Assembly (NCBI RefSeq): GCF_963360655.1
Contig: NZ_OY725717.1
Coordinates: 496,001 to 560,000, forward strand
DNA: 64,000 bases
Direction of reading: 5' to 3'
Source of the DNA: Collinsella aerofaciens
GTDB lineage: Bacteria > Actinomycetota > Coriobacteriia > Coriobacteriales > Coriobacteriaceae
The position numbers were made by a program, and so were the translations under genes. The notes under the pieces are model-generated. The model did no database searches, was not told the DNA's origin, and saw only the letters and a list, made by a program, of their open reading frames with translations. Positions 51,973 to 60,445 of this stretch are shown here, piece by piece; the first letter of the stretch is position 1; every line of letters begins with the position of its first letter.

Positions 51973-52049
51973 GAAAAGCCTTGACGCAATTGAGTTTTTG
52001 GAGTAGCAAAGTTTTTCGACAGAAAATGCGCAGGTAGATGCATGTATAT

Positions 52050-52063
52050 CGAACACCTGTTCA
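52050..52063. promoter_or_regulatory. LexA/SOS-box-like sequence
   Basis: CGAACACCTGTTCA contains GAAC-4 nt-GTTC, the Gram-positive/actinobacterial LexA-site pattern. It lies in the galU-rpoB gap about 80 bp upstream of the rpoB promoter candidate, with no SOS gene adjacent. Confidence 0.4.
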
Positions 52064-52110
52064 TATATTTTCTGTGAACAGAGGGCCAGCAATCGCAGCT
52101 CTTATAAAAA

Positions 52111-52138
52111 ACGGGCGCGAACCGAAGTCCGCGCCCGT
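52111..52138 (-). terminator. Terminator of galU
   Basis: A 9-bp perfect stem ACGGGCGCG/CGCGCCCGT (52111-52119 with 52130-52138) is followed by TTTTTT on the minus strand, 20 bp after the galU stop. Confidence 0.9.
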
Positions 52139-52158
52139 AAATGTCGATGCCCGAAGGC

Positions 52159-53067
52159 TTACTTGCGCATCAATCCGCCGTGCTCGTCAATGGCGTCCCA
52201 GAAGGCGCTGGCAAAGCGGGGGTCGCTTGCAGCCATGAGGGCGTTGGTGGCCATCCAGCCAGAGGGATTGCCGGTGTCGTAGCCCGAGAGCGGGTCGATG
52301 ACGACAGCGTACATGGCCTCGCGGTCGAGCGAACGGGCCATGGCGTCGGTGAGCTGGATCTCGCCGCCCTTGCCGGCCTGCTGATCTGCCAGCAGGTCCA
52401 TGACCAGCGGGCTCAGCAAGTAGCGACCGACAATGTACAGGTTGGACGGAGCAGCCTCGGGAGCGGGCTTCTCAACCAGACCGCCGATACGCCAGACAGC
52501 GCCCGGCTCGGCATCGGCAACGTCCTCGGCGCCTTCGAGCGAACCGACGCGCTCACCGGCGATAACGCCGTAGCGGCTGACTTCCTCGGGCGAGCAAGCA
52601 GCGACGGCGATAACCGAAGCTCCACCGTGCTCCTTGGAAACGGCGAGCATCTTGTCGCAGATGTCGCGATTAGGCACAACGTAGTCGCCCAGAAGAACCA
52701 GGAAGTTCTCCCCTGCCACGGCGTCGGCAGCAGAGCGGATAGCATGGCCGAGGCCCTTGGGCTCGTACTGATAACGGAAGTCGACCGGCATACCGCCAGC
52801 GTGGGCGACGGCATCGGCATAGGCGTTCTTGCCGCGCTCGCGCAGCAGGTTCTCGAGCGAGCGATCGGGCTGGAAGTAGTTCAGTAGCTCGGGCTTACCG
52901 GGAGAAGTAACGATGATGGCGTCGTCGACCTCCTCGGGGTCGAGCGCCTCCTCAACGACGTACTGAATGACGGGCTTGTCGAGCACCGGCAGCATCTCTT
53001 TGGGCGTGCACTTGGTGCCAGGCAGAAAACGCGTGCCAAGACCGGCGGCGGGGATGATTGCCTTCAT
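52159..53067 (-). CDS. galU: UTP-glucose-1-phosphate uridylyltransferase
   Basis: The 302-residue protein starts at the ATG at 53067 (MKAIIPAAGLGTRFLPGTKC). The nucleotide-binding motif GLGTRFLPGTK and KEMLPVLDKPVIQYVVEEA are typical of GalU. It makes UDP-glucose for cell-surface polysaccharides. It is on the same strand as rplL and rpoB and lies between them, separated from rpoB by a terminator. Confidence 0.96.
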   Translation of the reverse strand: MKAIIPAAGLGTRFLPGTKCTPKEMLPVLDKPVIQYVVEEALDPEEVDDAIIVTSPGKPELLNYFQPDRSLENLLRERGKNAYADAVAHAGGMPVDFRYQYEPKGLGHAIRSAADAVAGENFLVLLGDYVVPNRDICDKMLAVSKEHGGASVIAVAACSPEEVSRYGVIAGERVGSLEGAEDVADAEPGAVWRIGGLVEKPAPEAAPSNLYIVGRYLLSPLVMDLLADQQAGKGGEIQLTDAMARSLDREAMYAVVIDPLSGYDTGNPSGWMATNALMAASDPRFASAFWDAIDEHGGLMRK

Positions 53068-53202
53068 GTTATTCAAAGATCCTTTCGCAGGCGCAAAAGC
53101 GCCCCATGCGTGCGGCACACAGCCGCAGACCAAATTGCGATACCCAAGCATCTTACCGCTGGAACTATATGTCGCTACAAGGCAGAGACAATTCTTCAGC
53201 AG

Positions 53203-53280
53203 GTCAACGCAAATTCCTTGATTATCGACTTTATCCGAACACCTCCCACATTCATCCGCACATGTACGGATGAATGTGGG
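53203..53280. repeat. Palindrome and 13-bp flank repeat at the left side of the IS30 element
   Basis: A 14-bp stem CCCACATTCATCCG (53245-53258 with 53267-53280) lies just ahead of the transposase gene. GTCAACGCAAATT at 53203-53215 recurs directly at 54852-54864 on the far side of the element. Confidence 0.7.
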
Positions 53281-53288
53281 AACCCGAT

Positions 53289-54672
53289 ACCCTGAGGGCC
53301 GGATCGGTCGGCCCCGGGAGATCGGAGGACGGCATGTCCGGAAAGAAGAAGAGTGGCTCCGCGAGGGCGGTTCCGAGGGCCTACGGAAGGCTCACGAGGC
53401 ACGAGCGGGACACGGTCCAGAGGATGCTGGAGCGCAGGGCGTCGTGCAGGGAGATCGCGAGGGAGCTGGGCAGGTCGCCCTCGACGGTGAGCGCCGAGGT
53501 GGCGTCGCACAGGTTCGTGACGGCGCCGAAGGCCAGGCGCGGCGAGCGCGTGGACGCCTCCGCCGACCTGTCGGCGGCCTGCCCGCGCCTGGCGGCGTGG
53601 CCGCGATGCTGCAACGGGTGCGGGCGGTACCGCGCGATCGGCTGCAAGCGCCGCCCCCACGTCTTCTACGAGGCCCGGGCCGCGCAGCTGTGCGCCGACT
53701 CGGTCCTCGTCTCGTCCAGGCGCGGGATAGACGCCGACGAGCCCGCCGCGGCGGCCAGGCTGGAGGCCATCAGGGACTGCCTGCGCCGGGGGCTGTCGCC
53801 CGAGCAGATGGCGGCGCGCAACGGCGGCCCGGTGGACCTGTCGCCGTCGACCATCTACCGCTGGGTCTCGGCGGGCTACGACGGCATGACCAACATGGAG
53901 CTCAGGCGCAAGGTCGGCTACAGGCCGAGGAAGCGCGCCGCCGGCCGGGCGGCGACCCGCCACTCCGCCCGCAGGTCGTACGCCGCGTTCCTCGCCCTCG
54001 GGGAGGACGCGTGCGCCGCGGCCTGGGAGATGGACACCGTCGAGGGCGCCCGGGAGGACTCCGCCTGCCTGCTCACGCTGCTGCACCGCCCCAGCAGGCT
54101 GCAGCTCGCGCTGCCGCTGGCGGAGAAGACCGCCGGGCGCGTCGCGGCCGCCCTGGGCGATATCAGGGAGGTCCTCGGCGCCGACGGGACGCGCCGCGTG
54201 TTCCGCGCCGTGCTCACCGACAACGGCACGGAGTTCTCCGACGAGCGGGCGATCGCGGCGCTGCTCGGCGAGGGGCCGGGCGAGACGAGGCTGTTCTACT
54301 GCGACCCGCGCCGCAGCGACCAGAAGGGCGCCTGCGAGCGAAACCACGTCGAGATAAGGAAGCTGCTGCCCAAGGGCTCCGGACTCAGGTTCGACCGGCT
54401 CGCCCCGGCGGACCTGGCGCTGGCCATGTCGCACGTGAACTCCGAGCCCCGCGGCGCGCTCGGCTTCTCGACGCCCGCGCGCGCCTTCAGGGCGATGCTC
54501 GGGGAGGACGCGGCGGCGCTGCTGGACGCCTACGGCGTGGAGGACGTGGCGCTCGGCGATCTCGACCTGACGCCGGGGCTCATCGAGAGGGCGCGCGCCG
54601 AGAGGGGCGATGCCCCGCTGGCCTAGCCTGGAAGAAAACGGAATAGACGGACCGACCGTCCGGCTGAGTCTA
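53289..54672 (+). mobile_element. IS30-family element (approximate limits)
   Basis: One transposase gene is flanked by imperfect inverted segments (about 53289-53317 and 54644-54672; shared GCCGGA and CGGTCGG blocks with small gaps) that may be the terminal repeats. A larger element bounded by the 13-bp direct repeats is also possible. Local GC is higher than in the neighbouring ribosomal genes, consistent with acquisition. It lies between galU and rplL. Confidence 0.6.
53334..54626 (+). CDS. IS30-family transposase
   Basis: The 430-residue protein starts at the ATG at 53334 (MSGKKKSGSARAV) with GGAGG upstream; the frame is open a little further back. The HTH is in residues about 20-56 (LTRHERDTVQRML, then REIARELGRSPSTVS). 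The DDE residues are Asp234 in WEMDTVEG, Asp296 in LTDNGTEF and Glu335 in GACERNH. All three are intact, so the protein looks active. The alternative +2 frame that is also open over this gene is a shadow. Confidence 0.93.
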   Translation: MSGKKKSGSARAVPRAYGRLTRHERDTVQRMLERRASCREIARELGRSPSTVSAEVASHRFVTAPKARRGERVDASADLSAACPRLAAWPRCCNGCGRYRAIGCKRRPHVFYEARAAQLCADSVLVSSRRGIDADEPAAAARLEAIRDCLRRGLSPEQMAARNGGPVDLSPSTIYRWVSAGYDGMTNMELRRKVGYRPRKRAAGRAATRHSARRSYAAFLALGEDACAAAWEMDTVEGAREDSACLLTLLHRPSRLQLALPLAEKTAGRVAAALGDIREVLGADGTRRVFRAVLTDNGTEFSDERAIAALLGEGPGETRLFYCDPRRSDQKGACERNHVEIRKLLPKGSGLRFDRLAPADLALAMSHVNSEPRGALGFSTPARAFRAMLGEDAAALLDAYGVEDVALGDLDLTPGLIERARAERGDAPLA

Positions 54673-54966
54673 GGAAGAGGTGCCGGGCGGCGGGCGGAGC
54701 ATGGCCACCGGACCCATCGAAACACATCTCCACCGTTCCTTCAACTGGGAAAACGGCGCCCCCGGACCCCAGGAGGGGCCGCGGGGGCGTTCGGCTAACT
54801 GCGGGAATGGCCTATTTGCTCAATGTGTTCGGCTGAGATCGGAAATCAACCGTCAACGCAAATTATTGCTCGAATGGTGCAATTTTATTGCCCAACGGCA
54901 GGGTGCCCGATACGACGCAAATCACAGAACATGGCAGTTTGAGCTACCGATGTCGAGGGACCGAAA
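54627..54966. other. Gene-free region right of the IS30 element
   Basis: This stretch holds a GC-rich hairpin near 54756-54789 and the second copy of the 13-bp repeat (54852-54864). I see no gene or promoter in it. Confidence 0.5.
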
Positions 54967-54974
54967 AACAAAAA

Positions 54975-55003
54975 AGACGGGGCTCGCAATGCGAACCCCG
55001 TCT
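54975..55003 (-). terminator. Terminator of rplJL
   Basis: A 13-bp stem with one wobble (54975-54987 with 54991-55003) is followed by TTTTTTG on the minus strand, 28 bp after rplL. The rplJL transcript therefore ends before galU and rpoB. Confidence 0.9.
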
Positions 55004-55030
55004 GCAAAGAAATCTGGCGAGAAAGCCTGA

Positions 55031-55408
55031 TTACTTGAGGGTGACAGCAGCGCCAGCAGCCTCAAGCTTCTCCTTGGCAGCCTCGGCGTCCTCCTTCTTG
55101 GCACCCTCGAGAACAGCCTTGGGAGCGCCCTCGACGACCTCCTTGGCCTCCTTCAGGCCAAGGTTGGTGAGCTCACGGACGGCCTTGATGACCTGGATCT
55201 TGTTGTCGCCGAAGCCCTCGAGCACGACGTCAAACTCGGTCTTCTCCTCGGCCTCAGCAGCGCCAGCAGCGGGAGCGGCGACAACAGCGGCAGGAGCAGC
55301 GGCGGAAACGCCGAAGGTGTCCTCGATAGCCTTGACGAGCTCGGAAGCCTCGAGAAGGGTCATTTCCTTAAGAGCATCGATGATCTCATCGGTGGTAAGC
55401 TTAGCCAT
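55031..55408 (-). CDS. rplL: 50S ribosomal protein L7/L12
   Basis: The 125-residue protein starts at the ATG at 55408 ([23 protein letters not shown] site). It has an Ala-rich hinge and the C-terminal domain [20 protein letters not shown] and [14 protein letters not shown]. It forms the ribosomal stalk with L10. Confidence 0.98.
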   Translation of the reverse strand: MAKLTTDEIIDALKEMTLLEASELVKAIEDTFGVSAAAPAAVVAAPAAGAAEAEEKTEFDVVLEGFGDNKIQVIKAVRELTNLGLKEAKEVVEGAPKAVLEGAKKEDAEAAKEKLEAAGAAVTLK

Positions 55409-55510
55409 TTCTAAGTCCTTTCGGTTTCCGTGTCTGTGCACGGAGATCAGTTAAAACACGGCGCGAATGCGCCAGGGGTGCGGCGTTGCCGCCGCGGGCG
55501 AAAACAGCGA

Positions 55511-56032
55511 CTAGGCTGCCTTCTGCTCGGAGACCTGCTGAATCGAACGAGCGAGACCAGAGGAAACGCCGTTGACGCAGACAGCGATGTCGCGAGCGAA
55601 ACCGGAGATGAGACCGGCGATCTGGCCAAGAAGCTGATCCTTGGTGGGCAGCTCGGCGATAGCCTTAACATCATCAGCGGAAACGGCCTTGCCGTCGGAG
55701 ATACCGCCCTTGATCTCAAGGACGCCCTTGGACTTAGCGGAGAAGTCCTTAAGGGCCTTAGCGGCCTCGACCGGCTCGGTCTCGTAGAACACATAAGCGA
55801 CGGGGCCGGCGAGAATCTCGTCGATCTCGGGCTGCTCCTGGTTCTTGAGGGCGATCTTGACCAGGTTGTTCTTGTAGACCTTCATCTCGGCGCCGCACTC
55901 GCGAAGCTGATGACGCAGCTCCTGAGCCTGCTTAACCGTCAGACCGTTGTAGTTGACAACGAACAGACCGGCGTTCTCGGCGATACGGGACTCGATCTCT
56001 GCAACCTTGTCGATTTTGTACTGCTGGGGCAT
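55511..56032 (-). CDS. rplJ: 50S ribosomal protein L10
   Basis: This 173-residue protein has the N-terminal RNA-binding domain (FVVNYNGLTVKQAQELR, KVYKNNLVKIAL) and a C-terminal helix for L7/L12. The leader upstream has the L10-leader structure, so L10 probably controls its own operon. rplK and rplA are not upstream. Confidence 0.98.
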   Translation of the reverse strand: MPQQYKIDKVAEIESRIAENAGLFVVNYNGLTVKQAQELRHQLRECGAEMKVYKNNLVKIALKNQEQPEIDEILAGPVAYVFYETEPVEAAKALKDFSAKSKGVLEIKGGISDGKAVSADDVKAIAELPTKDQLLGQIAGLISGFARDIAVCVNGVSSGLARSIQQVSEQKAA

Positions 56033-56106
56033 GAATTACACCTCCTCGAATTCTTTCCGGGCACGGTCCGCCACAAGGACGTGACGGGGGCATGTCCAAA
56101 AAGAAA

Positions 56107-56222
56107 GCCCCCGCGCTGCATGAGCGACGGGGGCGAGAAGACATATCTACTCGACCACCTCGGCTGGCGGGAAGTCCCATTAAGCTCGCGGGTAAGACCC
56201 GTTTGCGCCGGCTGTCTCTGGC
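56107..56222 (-). ncRNA. L10 leader RNA with attenuator
   Basis: On the minus strand, CCAGAGACAGCCGG (56208-56221) begins the conserved part, followed by CTTAATGGGACTTCCCGCC and AGCCGAGGTGG (to about 56155), as in the L10 leader family. Downstream a strong hairpin (56107-56117 with 56123-56134) ends in TTTCTTTTT, a Rho-independent attenuator 75 bp ahead of rplJ. Excess L10 complex would favour termination, as known for this family. Confidence 0.85.
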
Positions 56223-56248
56223 AGCGGATTCGTGCGTGAACCGAAAGT

Positions 56249-56277
56249 ATTATGGCGGGGACCCCGGCGTCGGTCAA
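56249..56277 (-). promoter_or_regulatory. Promoter of the rplJL operon
   Basis: TTGACC (56272-56277) and CATAAT (56249-56254) on the minus strand are 17 bp apart. The -35 overlaps the foot of hairpin element C. Confidence 0.75.
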
Positions 56278-56479
56278 CGGCAACCCTGACTGCACACAAT
56301 TCCACCATCTCGGCCGCGCCGCCAAAGGCCAGGCGCAAGCTTTTCGCTCGGTCAGGTCCTGGGCTCGCACGAAGAGCACATTTAGTGCTCTTCGGCTCGT
56401 GCGGAATCTACGAAAAGCTTGCGCCTGGCCTTTGGCGGCGCGGCCTGTGTTGACTTTGGGGCAGCCAGGGTTGCCGTTG
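56275..56479. repeat. Long hairpin element C with related core
   Basis: Inner arms of 35 bp are perfectly complementary (56312-56346 with 56411-56445). After an internal loop, a further 19-bp stem with one mismatch pairs 56275-56293 with 56461-56479. The 64-nt centre (56347-56410) shares GTCCTG, GAGCACATTTAGTGCTC and TCGTGCGGAATC with the centres of elements A and B but is more diverged. It lies directly upstream of the rplJ promoter and 60 bp after the aminotransferase stop. Confidence 0.9.
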
Positions 56480-56539
56480 GCCGGCGCGCCCCACGCATAA
56501 CCCTTATGTCGGTGGGCTGATGTGTTGCATCCCTGAGGG

Positions 56540-57676
56540 CTACAAGGTTGAAATGAAGGTGGACAGGCGGCGGAGGCCTTCGTCCAGGTCTTTGTCGGAA
56601 ACGCAGTAGCTGAGGCGGATATGGCCTTCGGTTCCGAAGCAGTTTCCGGGAACTAGGGCTACGTTTGCCTCTTTGATGGCTTTGATGCAGAAGTCTTCGC
56701 TGGTTAGGCCGAACTTTTTGATGCTCGGGAAAGTGTAGAAGGCTCCTGCGGGCTCTACTACGTCGAGGCCCATGGCGTTTAAGGCTTCGAGTACGCGCTC
56801 GCGGCGGGCTCGGTAGACTTCGAGCATGGGAGCGGGGTCGACGGTCAGAGCTCGAGCTGCGGCGTCCATCTCAAATGAAACGGCGCTCGATACTAAGTAT
56901 TGGTGGGCCTTTGCGATCTCGGCGATGACGGGTGCCGCTGCCGCGAGCCAGCCCAGGCGCCAGCCGGTCATGGCCCAGGGCTTGGAGAAGCTCTCGATGA
57001 CTACCGTCTGCTCACGCAGCTCCGGGTGGCGCTGGGCAAAGCGCTCGTAGTCGTCCACGTAGACCAGGCGGTTGTATACGTCGTCGCAGATCACGTAGAT
57101 GCCCGCCTGCTCTGCCACGTGTGCCACGGCGTCGAGCGATGCCGCGTTGAGGATGCAGCCTGTAGGATTGTTGGGCGTGCAGATGACGATGGCCTTAGTC
57201 GCCGGCGTCACGCAAGCACGAAGTGCGTCCTCGTCGATCTGAAATTGCGCAGGCTCCGTATCCAAAAAGACCGCCTTGGCGTGATTGGCCACGACGATGC
57301 TCTCGTACAGGCCAAAGGCCGGCGTGGGGATGATGACCTCGTCGCCTGGATTGAGCATAGCCATAAACGTAGCCGACAGGGCCTCAGTCGCACCATCGGT
57401 CAGGATGACCTCGTCAGCAGAAAACGAAAGGCCCGCGTCGCCCATATATGCGGACAGCGCCTCGCGCAGGGCAGGGCGACCGTTGTTGGGCGGATAATGC
57501 GTGTCACCGCGGTCCAGCGCGGCGGTCACCTCGGCGCTAATCACGTCGGGCGTGGGAAAATCGGGCTCGCCGAGCGCAAGCGCGATGCACCCTGGGTGCT
57601 GGGCAGCGAGCGCGTTAATCCGACGGATGCCGGAGGGCTTGAGCGTGGCAAGCGAAGTATTCATGGGCAGGCGCAT
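56540..57676 (-). CDS. PLP-dependent class I/II aminotransferase
   Basis: This 378-residue fold-type I enzyme has the PLP lysine in ESFSKPWAMTGWRLG (near residue 235), NNPTGC (about 168-173) and an Arg near the C-terminus (HIRLSYC) that binds the substrate carboxylate. It resembles the PatA/AspC subgroup acting on aspartate or aromatic amino acids. The ATG at 57676 has a GAAAGGAA site. Confidence 0.92.
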   Translation of the reverse strand: MRLPMNTSLATLKPSGIRRINALAAQHPGCIALALGEPDFPTPDVISAEVTAALDRGDTHYPPNNGRPALREALSAYMGDAGLSFSADEVILTDGATEALSATFMAMLNPGDEVIIPTPAFGLYESIVVANHAKAVFLDTEPAQFQIDEDALRACVTPATKAIVICTPNNPTGCILNAASLDAVAHVAEQAGIYVICDDVYNRLVYVDDYERFAQRHPELREQTVVIESFSKPWAMTGWRLGWLAAAAPVIAEIAKAHQYLVSSAVSFEMDAAARALTVDPAPMLEVYRARRERVLEALNAMGLDVVEPAGAFYTFPSIKKFGLTSEDFCIKAIKEANVALVPGNCFGTEGHIRLSYCVSDKDLDEGLRRLSTFISTL

Positions 57677-57769
57677 GGCGTTCCTTTCGTAAGGGTTGCA
57701 CTAGGATAGCGCGGCGAGGCGCCGCCAGACGGTGTAACCTAAACGGAAACCAACCGGAAAGGAGGCGGC

Positions 57770-58429
57770 ATGGAGACGATCGCGCGCGGCGATGTACCAA
57801 AAACGTTGCAGACCATTGCGTATATCAGCATTCCCGATAGCGCCGATCTTGAGTTTTTGCTTTGGGACCTCCAGGATGCCATCGCGGCCTATGCACAGCT
57901 TTCTGGCACCACGCTCCCCCGCCCGATCGATTTGGAAGCGGATGATGCCGGTGCAGTCGATGGCATCGTGCTAGCCATTGAAGATGTGGCTGACGATGAG
58001 ACGTTGACAGCTATCGAGCAGGCGCTTGAGCGCTTTGGCGGTACGGGAACGCGCGTCTATGCCGCGATTCGAGCCGCACAAGAGGGCGCTAAGCAGGCGC
58101 GCGGGACCGCCGTTCGTCTGCACGAGGCATGTGAGCGCCTTGACCAATTGTGGTGTGGCGGCGTTGTCGTCTGTGCCGGCAGCGGTATTGCGGCGCTTCG
58201 CCACTCCCCGCGTATGGGTCTCTTGCGTCGACCACTTTCAGAAGCGATGGATAAGCTTGTGGGCGCTGTGCGCATGGGCTGCTCCATTGAGCATGCGCAG
58301 CTGCTTGGCGGTGGCAATGCCGGTAGCGTCGATGCCGACGGCATGGTGCGCGCTAGGCCCGCTGTGCCCGCACTAATCTGGCGCGCCATCATCAAACGCC
58401 TCGGCGCCCGTGCCCAATCAGATATCTAA
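57770..58429 (+). CDS. Uncharacterised 219-residue protein
   Basis: I do not recognise a family. The ATG at 57770 has a perfect AAAGGAGG site, so the gene is real. The protein is acidic in the first half and has a hydrophobic WCGGVVVCAGSGIAAL stretch near residue 127, followed by SPRMGLLRRPLSEAMDKLVGA. This could be the second half of a flavodoxin-like alpha/beta fold, but nothing decisive is visible. It has no signal peptide. It is divergent from the aminotransferase and convergent with the DNA glycosylase. Confidence 0.85.
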   Translation: METIARGDVPKTLQTIAYISIPDSADLEFLLWDLQDAIAAYAQLSGTTLPRPIDLEADDAGAVDGIVLAIEDVADDETLTAIEQALERFGGTGTRVYAAIRAAQEGAKQARGTAVRLHEACERLDQLWCGGVVVCAGSGIAALRHSPRMGLLRRPLSEAMDKLVGAVRMGCSIEHAQLLGGGNAGSVDADGMVRARPAVPALIWRAIIKRLGARAQSDI

Positions 58430-58430
58430 A

Positions 58431-58994
58431 TTAGCGAGCGCCCCAGTCAACGGCCTCGCGCCAGCGCCCAACAAGACGCTCTAGGCGCCACGCCGCGTTA
58501 GCGGGACTAGTTGACGGCAATACGACAGCGGGCAGGCCTGTCCGCTCCTGTAGATAGCGCTTATAGAGGCGCCCCGCCGTACCTCCGTTGCATACCACCT
58601 GCTCAATAGGCGCATTGCCCGCAATGCGCTCGATATGTGCCGGCACAACGTTGCGAATGCTCGCGTCACTCGAGCCCTTGATGTCGCAGCTCCCGATCAC
58701 GTCCCACAGGGCCACGCCGCCGTTAAGCAGCATGGAGCGCTTGGCGGCAATCGAGGCATCGAGCGTCGCAGGCTCACTGCCTGCCAAAAGGTCGCCCTCG
58801 TTGGGCGGCACGGACACACCGAGGCATGCGGCTATCACGCGCCAAAAGCGGTTCTGCGGATTGCCATAGTAGAAGGCATTGGCGCGCGAGAGCACCGAGG
58901 GAAACGACCCCAGCACCAAAACGCGCGAGCGCTCGTCAAACACGGGCTCAAACCCATGCTCAATATGTTGATAGCCCTCGTCCGTCGCGGCCAC
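58431..58994 (-). CDS. DNA-deoxyinosine (hypoxanthine) glycosylase, UDG superfamily
   Basis: This 187-residue protein starts at a GTG at 58994, 3 bp after the GH13 stop. It has VLVLGSFPSVLSRANAFYYG and NPQNRFW, the active-site motif of the UDG superfamily family-6 (HDG) group, and the C-terminal LPSTSPANAAW motif. It removes deaminated adenine from DNA. Confidence 0.88.
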   Translation of the reverse strand: MAATDEGYQHIEHGFEPVFDERSRVLVLGSFPSVLSRANAFYYGNPQNRFWRVIAACLGVSVPPNEGDLLAGSEPATLDASIAAKRSMLLNGGVALWDVIGSCDIKGSSDASIRNVVPAHIERIAGNAPIEQVVCNGGTAGRLYKRYLQERTGLPAVVLPSTSPANAAWRLERLVGRWREAVDWGAR

Positions 58995-58997
58995 GAG

Positions 58998-60374
58998 CTA
59001 GACCCTCAGCAGATAACGCACCTCATAGGGCGCAAGTTCAAGGGAGCCCGGCAGCTCGACCGTGGGCACGTCGTCGGCAAGCAGGTCGACGAAGGAACCG
59101 TTGAGCTCGCCGGCGGTGAAGGTATAGGGCTCGTTCACGGCATTGACCGCCACGAGTACCGTCGCGTCATCGCAGGCGCGCTCGAACAGCAGCTGCTTGT
59201 TCTGTATCACCACGTTGCGGTACGCGCCGTAGTTGAGAGCACGGGCCGCCGCGTCGTCGGTCGAGCGCAGGTGCGCGAGCTGCTTGATGAAGGTCGTCAG
59301 CTCGTTGGGCGCAGGCTTATCGAGCGCAGGCCGCAGCGCCCAGTCGCCATCGGGACCGCCCTTTTCGCCGGCAATCCCCCACTCGCTGCCGTAGTAGACG
59401 CACGGGATGCCCGGCATGCCAAACAGCATGCCATAGGCGGGACGCAGGCACGACTTGTCGGTGAGGATGCTTGCTAGGCGCGGCACGTCGTGGTTGTCGA
59501 CAAACGACAGCAGGTGTTTGCCGCGGTAGATGCACCACGGGTCACCGCCAAACTGACGGTGCAGCGAGTGCGCGATCTCGAACATGTTGACCGAATTAAA
59601 GCTGGAGTACAGGCCCTTGTAGCACTCGTAGTTGGTGCAGGAGTCGAGCATTTCGTCGCTGACGATCTGGTTGTAGTCGCCGTGGAGCGTCTCGCCGATC
59701 AGCACAAAGTCGGGCTTGAGCTCACGGGTAAAGGCGTGCAGGCGGCGCATGAAGTCGCGGTCGAGCATATAGGCAACGTCCAAGCGCAGGCCGTCGACGC
59801 CAAAGACCTCGGCCCAGCGACGCACGGACTCAAGCAGGTAATCGACCACGGCGGGATTTTGCAGGTTGAGCTTCACAAGCTCGAAATGGCCCTCCCAGCC
59901 CTCGTACCAAAAGCCGTCGCCGTAGCAGGAGTCGCCGTCAAAGCTAATGTGGAACCAGTCCTTGTACGGTGAGTCCCACTTGCGCTCCTGCACATCGCGG
60001 AAGGCCCAAAAACCGCGGCCGACGTGGTTGAAGACGGCATCGAGCACCACGCGGATGCCATGGGCATGCAGCGTGTCGCATACGGCGGCAAAGTCGGTAT
60101 CCCCACCCAGGCGGCGGTCGATATGACGCAGGCTGCGTGTATCGTAGCCGTGGCTATCGGACTCGAGCGGCGGGTTGATCAGCACAGCGCCAACGCCGAG
60201 TTCCTGCAGGTAGTCGGCCCACTTGGCGATTTTCATAATGGGAGCATCGGGGTTAGGAGCAACGTTGACGGCCTGGGCAAGCTCGTCCTCGGCAACGGGT
60301 GCGGCGTTTTCGTGCGGAGCTCCACAGAAGCCCAGCGGATAGATCTGATAGAACGTCGTCTCGTATGCCCACAT
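58998..60374 (-). CDS. GH13 alpha-amylase-family glycosidase
   Basis: This 458-residue (alpha/beta)8 enzyme has the nucleophile Asp near 197 (GLRLDVAY), the acid Glu near 226 (LIGETLHGD) and the transition-state Asp near 295 (FVDNHD). DAVFNHVG is the first conserved region. There is no signal peptide, so it acts in the cytoplasm, probably on maltodextrins or cyclodextrins. The ATG has a GGGAGG site. Confidence 0.92.
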   Translation of the reverse strand: MWAYETTFYQIYPLGFCGAPHENAAPVAEDELAQAVNVAPNPDAPIMKIAKWADYLQELGVGAVLINPPLESDSHGYDTRSLRHIDRRLGGDTDFAAVCDTLHAHGIRVVLDAVFNHVGRGFWAFRDVQERKWDSPYKDWFHISFDGDSCYGDGFWYEGWEGHFELVKLNLQNPAVVDYLLESVRRWAEVFGVDGLRLDVAYMLDRDFMRRLHAFTRELKPDFVLIGETLHGDYNQIVSDEMLDSCTNYECYKGLYSSFNSVNMFEIAHSLHRQFGGDPWCIYRGKHLLSFVDNHDVPRLASILTDKSCLRPAYGMLFGMPGIPCVYYGSEWGIAGEKGGPDGDWALRPALDKPAPNELTTFIKQLAHLRSTDDAAARALNYGAYRNVVIQNKQLLFERACDDATVLVAVNAVNEPYTFTAGELNGSFVDLLADDVPTVELPGSLELAPYEVRYLLRV

Positions 60375-60445
60375 AGCAACCTCCCGGTAAGCTCAACACA
60401 ACGACATCCATTGTATGCCCAGCTTGTATCCTCTCCCCCAAAATA

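Noticed and set aside
51951-52043. A 30-codon ORF on the minus strand between the LexA-like site and rpoB
   Set aside because: No ribosome-binding site and it overlaps the rpoB promoter candidate; chance frame.
53245-53280. Terminal inverted repeat of the IS30 element
   Set aside because: The palindrome has no partner at the right end of the element; it is recorded as a separate hairpin.
53270-54646. A 458-codon frame overlapping the IS30 transposase on the same strand
   Set aside because: The neighbouring frame contains the HTH and DDE motifs; this one is Arg/Gly-rich with no motif, a high-GC shadow.
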